Shown here: piece after piece, positions 7,156 to 10,243 of the stretch
Layout: every line of letters begins with the position of its first letter
How positions within the stretch are numbered: the stretch's first letter is position 1
Assembly (NCBI GenBank): GCA_030633225.1
Contig: DAOVTF010000040.1
Span: forward strand, 1-10,243
Direction: 5' to 3'
DNA length: 10,243 nt
From: Flavobacteriaceae bacterium
GTDB lineage: Bacteria; Bacteroidota; Bacteroidia; Flavobacteriales; Flavobacteriaceae
The notes under the pieces: model-generated
The model's input: the letters and a program-made list of their open reading frames with translations, nothing else
The model's database searches: none
What the model was told of the DNA's origin: nothing
Translations under genes and position numbers: made by a program

Positions 7156-7998
7156 ATGAAAACTAAACTACTTACTTTACTAATTGTACTTACTTCTTTT
7201 ACCTTTCAAGCTCAAATTAAAGCGCCACAACCTAGTCCAACTTCAAAAGTTGAACAAAAAATTGGCTTAACTGACGTAACGTTAGAATACTCTCGCCCTT
7301 CCATGCGTGGTAGAACTATTTATGGCGATCTTGTTCCTTATGGAAAAAAATGGAGAACTGGTGCCAATGCAAATACAAATATCACATTTAGTACTGATGT
7401 TGTTATAGGTGGAAAATCTCTTAAAAAAGGAACTTATGCAATCTATACAATACCAAATAAAAGTGCCTGGGATGTGATTTTTTATAATGATGCTAAAAAC
7501 TGGGGTTTACCAAAAGAATGGGATGATAAAAAGGTTGCTGTAAAAACTTCCATAAAAACTGAAACCATGCCTTTTGCATTTGAAACATTTGAAATGGGGT
7601 TTGATAATCTTGCAGATGCGAATCATGGATCTTTATTTATATTATGGGAAAAAACATTAGTATCTGTTAAAATTAATGTTCCTACTGAAAAAATTGCCAT
7701 GGAAAGTATTGATAAAGTTATGGCTGGACCATCGGGTAACGATTACTTTGCGGCTGCAAGTTATTATAGTAAATCAGGCAAAGATCTAGACCAGGCATTA
7801 ACTTGGGTAGATGAAGCAGTTAAAATGAATCCAGATGCTTTTTGGATGACTCGTCAAAAATCATTGATTCAAGCAGAAATGGGAGATAAAAAAGGTGCTA
7901 TAGCTACCGCTAAAACTTCGTTAGAAGTTGCTGAAAAAGCCGGTAATGCTGATTATGTAAAAATGAATAAAGAATCCATCGCTGAATGGAGTAAATAA
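7156..7998 (+). CDS. Exported DUF2911 protein with C-terminal TPR-like region
   Basis: This 280-residue protein has no known biochemical function. A signal peptide covers 1-19 (lysines, then hydrophobic LLTLLIVLTSF), with likely cleavage after A19 (FQA|Q). No lipobox cysteine is present, so the product is probably periplasmic. The DUF2911 domain spans about 30-175. Its core is YSRPSMRGRTIYGDLVPYG at 45-63, WRTGANANT at 66-74, DVVIGGKSLKKGTYAIYTIP at 81-100 and WDVIFYND at 105-112. Residues 195-262 look like two degenerate TPR helix pairs (Ala-, Tyr- and Asp-rich, ending near NPDA at 225-228), suggesting protein binding. The next gene, 83 bp away, encodes a shorter DUF2911 paralogue. No clear promoter is visible in the 83 bp upstream. 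Confidence 0.87.
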   Translation: MKTKLLTLLIVLTSFTFQAQIKAPQPSPTSKVEQKIGLTDVTLEYSRPSMRGRTIYGDLVPYGKKWRTGANANTNITFSTDVVIGGKSLKKGTYAIYTIPNKSAWDVIFYNDAKNWGLPKEWDDKKVAVKTSIKTETMPFAFETFEMGFDNLADANHGSLFILWEKTLVSVKINVPTEKIAMESIDKVMAGPSGNDYFAAASYYSKSGKDLDQALTWVDEAVKMNPDAFWMTRQKSLIQAEMGDKKGAIATAKTSLEVAEKAGNADYVKMNKESIAEWSK

Positions 7999-8050
7999 TT
8001 TAAATAAGTTGTGAGGAGTAAATTGAAAAATAGATTTTAGTTTTATTTTC

Positions 8051-8068
8051 TTCTTACTTCTTACTTCT
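8051..8068. repeat. Short 7-bp tandem repeat between the DUF2911 genes
   Basis: TTCTTAC occurs at 8051-8057 and again at 8058-8064, followed by a partial third copy TTCT. It lies 13 bp before the start codon of the second DUF2911 gene. The period matches the heptad repeat upstream of purC, but the sequence is different. With only two full copies it could be chance in T-rich DNA. Confidence 0.5.
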
Positions 8069-8081
8069 AGACAATCAAATT

Positions 8082-8576
8082 ATGAAAAAAATAAATCTAA
8101 TATTAGTACTGCTTTTTATAACATCAATTAGCTGTGCACAAAAAAGTCCTAAAAAACAGGTAGATGGTAATATCGATGGTGTAAATATTTCTGTTGATTA
8201 TGGCTCACCTTTTGTGAAAAATAGGGTAATATGGGGTAAACTTGTGAAGTACGATAAAGTTTGGAGAGCTGGTGCAAATGAGAATACTACCTTTTCTTTT
8301 GATAAAGATGTGACCATTGCTGGAAACAAATTACCTGCTGGTAAATACGGTCTTTTTATGATTCCTAAAGAAAATGGAGAATGGATAGTAATTTTTAACA
8401 GTAAAAGTGATGCTTGGGGTCATTTTTCATACAAAGAAAAAGAAGATGTTTTTCGAGTAAAAATAGCTCCAAATTTTGTTAATGATAATCAAGAAGAATT
8501 ATTATATACTATTGGGAAAAATTCAATAGATTTTTCATGGGAAAAAGCAAGACTTTCAATTCCTGTTTCTGAATAA
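8082..8576 (+). CDS. DUF2911 protein, probable lipoprotein
   Basis: This 164-residue single-domain DUF2911 protein has unknown function. The N-terminus MKKINLILVLLFITSIS precedes Cys18, so a lipoprotein signal with loose Bacteroidota lipobox SISC is likely. Signal peptidase I cleavage after A19 (SCA|Q) is the alternative. The core shared with the upstream paralogue is VDYGSPFVKNRVIWGKLVKY at 38-57, WRAGANENT at 61-69, DVTIAGNKLPAGKYGLFMIP at 76-95 and WIVIFN at 101-106. It lacks the TPR-like tail and stops just after the domain. The ATG at 8082 gives a proper export signal. It is followed by the inverted-repeat element and then the terminator at 8747-8778. Confidence 0.86.
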   Translation: MKKINLILVLLFITSISCAQKSPKKQVDGNIDGVNISVDYGSPFVKNRVIWGKLVKYDKVWRAGANENTTFSFDKDVTIAGNKLPAGKYGLFMIPKENGEWIVIFNSKSDAWGHFSYKEKEDVFRVKIAPNFVNDNQEELLYTIGKNSIDFSWEKARLSIPVSE

Positions 8577-8592
8577 CTAAGTTTTTATTATA

Positions 8593-8737
8593 AACCTGAG
8601 TTTGATTATAGATTTAAGATACAGAAAGCTTAAAGAATGTAAGTTTTGGATAAAATATTGCGTTTAGGGAATTTTTCCTGAAAGGATTATGATAATTTGT
8701 TCATAACTGTATTCAAAGCTATAATCGAACTCAGGTT
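8593..8737. repeat. MITE-like or structured-RNA-like element with 23-nt inverted ends
   Basis: Arms at 8593-8615 (beginning AACCTGAGTTTGATTATAG) and 8715-8737 (ending ATAATCGAACTCAGGTT) are inverted copies identical at 21 of 23 positions; one of the two differences is a G-U pair in RNA. The interior of about 99 bp has no ORF and holds two small inverted repeats: GGGAA/TTCCT at 8667-8679 and TTATGA/TCATAA at 8687-8706. TTATAA flanks both outer ends (8588-8593 and 8736-8741), which could be a target duplication or, being palindromic, an extension of the stem with one bulged A. It could be a non-autonomous transposable element or a folded 3' UTR; copy number in the genome would decide. It fills most of the 200-bp gene-free stretch at 8577-8776. 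Confidence 0.6.
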
Positions 8738-8746
8738 ATAAAATAC

Positions 8747-8778
8747 AATCCTCAATCTCTTTTGGTTGAGGATTTTTT
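8747..8778. terminator. Rho-independent terminator between convergent genes
   Basis: AATCCTCAA (8747-8755) and TTGAGGATT (8766-8774) form a perfect 9-bp stem with a 10-nt loop, followed on the plus strand by T's through 8778. It ends the DUF2911 transcript. The T-run overlaps the stop codon of the minus-strand symporter (8777-8779). On the minus strand the stem is followed by GTATTTTA, so weaker termination of the symporter is also possible. Confidence 0.82.
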
Positions 8779-10243
8779 ATGCAATTTCACTTTTCTGTTC
8801 TGAAGAGAACTGTTGAATTAAAATAGCAATTCCCATAACCAGAATACAACCCAATAAATTCAACCATAAATAAGGTAAAATATCTAAAACGAAAACTCCA
8901 ATAATTATAATCTGTGTAATTATTGCAGAGATAAAAACAGAATTTCCTTTAACTGATTTTATAAAAAATGCCAACAAGAAAATACCTAAAATATTTCCAT
9001 AAAAAATAGACCCAATAATATTGACCAACTGAATTAAATTATCAAATAAATTGGCAACACTTGCAACCAAAATAGCCAAAAAACCCCAACCCAAAGTAAA
9101 CCACTTGGTAGCTGTTACATAATGCTTGTCTTCTTTTTCAGACTTCTCATTTCGTTTATATAAATCTATTGTTGTTGTTGATGCTAATGCGTTTAATTCA
9201 GATGCAGTTGAAGACATAGCAGCCGATAATATAACTGCTAACAGTAAACCTATTAAACCACGAGGTAAATTGTTTAAAATAAAATGAATAAATACATAGT
9301 CTTTATCATTCGTTTCTTGAGTGCTATCTGCCTTTAAAATTATTTCCTTAGCTTTTTCCCGATTTGCTTTTTCTTCTCTATTTAATTCTTGAATTTGTTT
9401 TCTTACGCTTTCACTATTAACATTGTCAACATAATGAAACTGAGCTATTTTTTTCTTTTCTTCTATACTTTTATGATTCTCTTCCAGAATATTATATTCT
9501 TCGGAAAATTCAGAATTTCTGACCGCATCAGTAGCAGCTGGATTAAAATTTAATGGTGAAGCATTAAACTGATAAAAAACAAAAACCATTACACCAACCA
9601 ACAATATAAAAAACTGCATGGGTATTTTTAAAAATCCATTAAAAATCAAACCTAACTGACTTTCACGGACAGATTTACCCGCTAAATATCTTTGAACCTG
9701 TGATTGATCCGTTCCAAAATAAGAAAGCATTAAAAAAGTTCCTCCTAGAAATCCTGTCCAAATTGTATAGCGATTACTAAGATCAAATGAAAAATCCAGT
9801 ATTTCCATTTTCCCACTTGCGCCCGCAATTTTTAAAGCTTTACTAAATGATATATCTTGTGGTAAGTAGCTAATAATGATAAAAAAAGCAGCAAACATCC
9901 CAATAAAAATAATTGCCATTTGCTGTTTTTGCGTTACACTAACAGCTTTAGTCCCACCGCTTACGGTGTAAATTATAACCAAAACTCCTATTATAATATT
10001 GAGAGTTAATAGATCCCATCCTAATACAGCAGATAAAATAATAGCAGGTGCAAAAATTGTTATTCCTGCTGCCAAACCTCTTTGAATCAAAAATAAAATT
10101 GCAGCTAAAGTCCTTGTTTTTAAATCAAATCTGCTTTCTAAATACTCATAAGCCGTATAAACTTTAAGTTTGTGATATATAGGAATAAAAACCAAACATA
10201 TGATAATCATGGCGATTGGTAAACCAAAATAAAACTGGACAAA
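8777..10243 (-). CDS. Sodium:solute symporter (SSS family), N-terminus beyond window
   Basis: This Na+-coupled inner-membrane transporter belongs to the SSS/SLC5 family; its substrate cannot be named from sequence. The first ATG in the window is at 10210, but the frame stays open to the edge (FVQFYFGLPIA precedes it), which is family sequence. The gene is therefore cut, lacking perhaps 80 N-terminal residues. Numbering from that Met, landmarks are YTAYEYLESRFDLKTR at 18-33, TVSGGTKAVSVTQ at 82-94, LSYFGTDQSQVQRYLAGKS at 162-180, and SAAMSSTASELNALASTTTIDLYKR at 329-353. The last includes the SS/T residues that form the Na2 site in vSGLT-like proteins. About ten membrane segments are visible. 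A hydrophilic, Glu/Lys-rich, helix-prone insert lies between membrane helices at about 216-304. The gene converges on the DUF2911 pair. Confidence 0.93.
   Translation of the reverse strand, partial: FVQFYFGLPIAMIIICLVFIPIYHKLKVYTAYEYLESRFDLKTRTLAAILFLIQRGLAAGITIFAPAIILSAVLGWDLLTLNIIIGVLVIIYTVSGGTKAVSVTQKQQMAIIFIGMFAAFFIIISYLPQDISFSKALKIAGASGKMEILDFSFDLSNRYTIWTGFLGGTFLMLSYFGTDQSQVQRYLAGKSVRESQLGLIFNGFLKIPMQFFILLVGVMVFVFYQFNASPLNFNPAATDAVRNSEFSEEYNILEENHKSIEEKKKIAQFHYVDNVNSESVRKQIQELNREEKANREKAKEIILKADSTQETNDKDYVFIHFILNNLPRGLIGLLLAVILSAAMSSTASELNALASTTTIDLYKRNEKSEKEDKHYVTATKWFTLGWGFLAILVASVANLFDNLIQLVNIIGSIFYGNILGIFLLAFFIKSVKGNSVFISAIITQIIIIGVFVLDILPYLWLNLLGCILVMGIAILIQQFSSEQKSEIA

Noticed and set aside
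8777..10210. Symporter starting at the ATG at 10210 as a complete short protein
   Set aside because: The frame remains open to the window edge and encodes FVQFYFGLPIA, normal internal SSS sequence; the gene is cut by the window and not truncated in nature.
1..10243. Defence island, prophage, CRISPR array or transposase
   Set aside because: I looked for spaced direct repeats, Cas or nuclease motifs, integrases and transposase-like ORFs on both strands and found none; the genes are flavobacterial core-like.

Overview
The window looks like ordinary chromosome from a member of the Flavobacteriaceae (phylum Bacteroidota). The DNA is very AT-rich. Starts lack clear Shine-Dalgarno sequences, and promoter-like sites follow the Bacteroidota pattern (TTG near -33, TAnnTTTG near -7). 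Two genes are recognisable gliding-motility genes, gldF and gldG, which occur only in this phylum. The other genes also read like flavobacterial core or near-core genes.

Layout. (1) Positions 93-1292, plus strand: a PLP-dependent enzyme of the Cys/Met-metabolism (gamma-lyase/gamma-synthase) fold, with a good promoter just upstream. It ends at a bidirectional stem-loop, facing purC. (2) Positions 1399-3346, minus strand: phoH followed by purC, probably one transcript, with a 7-bp-period repeat in the short gap between them. (3) From the divergent AT-rich intergenic region at 3347-3516, a plus-strand series: SAM hydroxide adenosyltransferase-like protein, small ABM-fold protein, gldF, gldG. Gaps are 33, 7 and 18 bp, so cotranscription is likely. 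(4) Positions 7156-8576, plus strand: two exported DUF2911 proteins in tandem, one with a TPR-like tail and one probably a lipoprotein. (5) Positions 8577-8776: a gene-free stretch holding a MITE-like or structured-RNA-like element with 23-nt inverted ends, then a terminator. (6) Positions 8777-10243, minus strand: a sodium:solute symporter that runs off the right edge without its N-terminus.

Function. GldF and GldG are the membrane permease and the membrane-anchored extracytoplasmic subunit of the GldAFG ABC transporter. The ATPase gldA is not here, as is usual, because it is encoded elsewhere. The other genes (purine synthesis, sulfur amino-acid chemistry, SAM hydrolysis, Na+-driven uptake) are metabolic or housekeeping. 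I see no defence system, CRISPR array, prophage, tRNA, rRNA or transposase. The items most worth a second look are the inverted-repeat element at 8588-8742, the heptad-periodic DNA before purC, the altered active-site positions in the SAM hydrolase-like and PLP enzymes, and the paired DUF2911 proteins.
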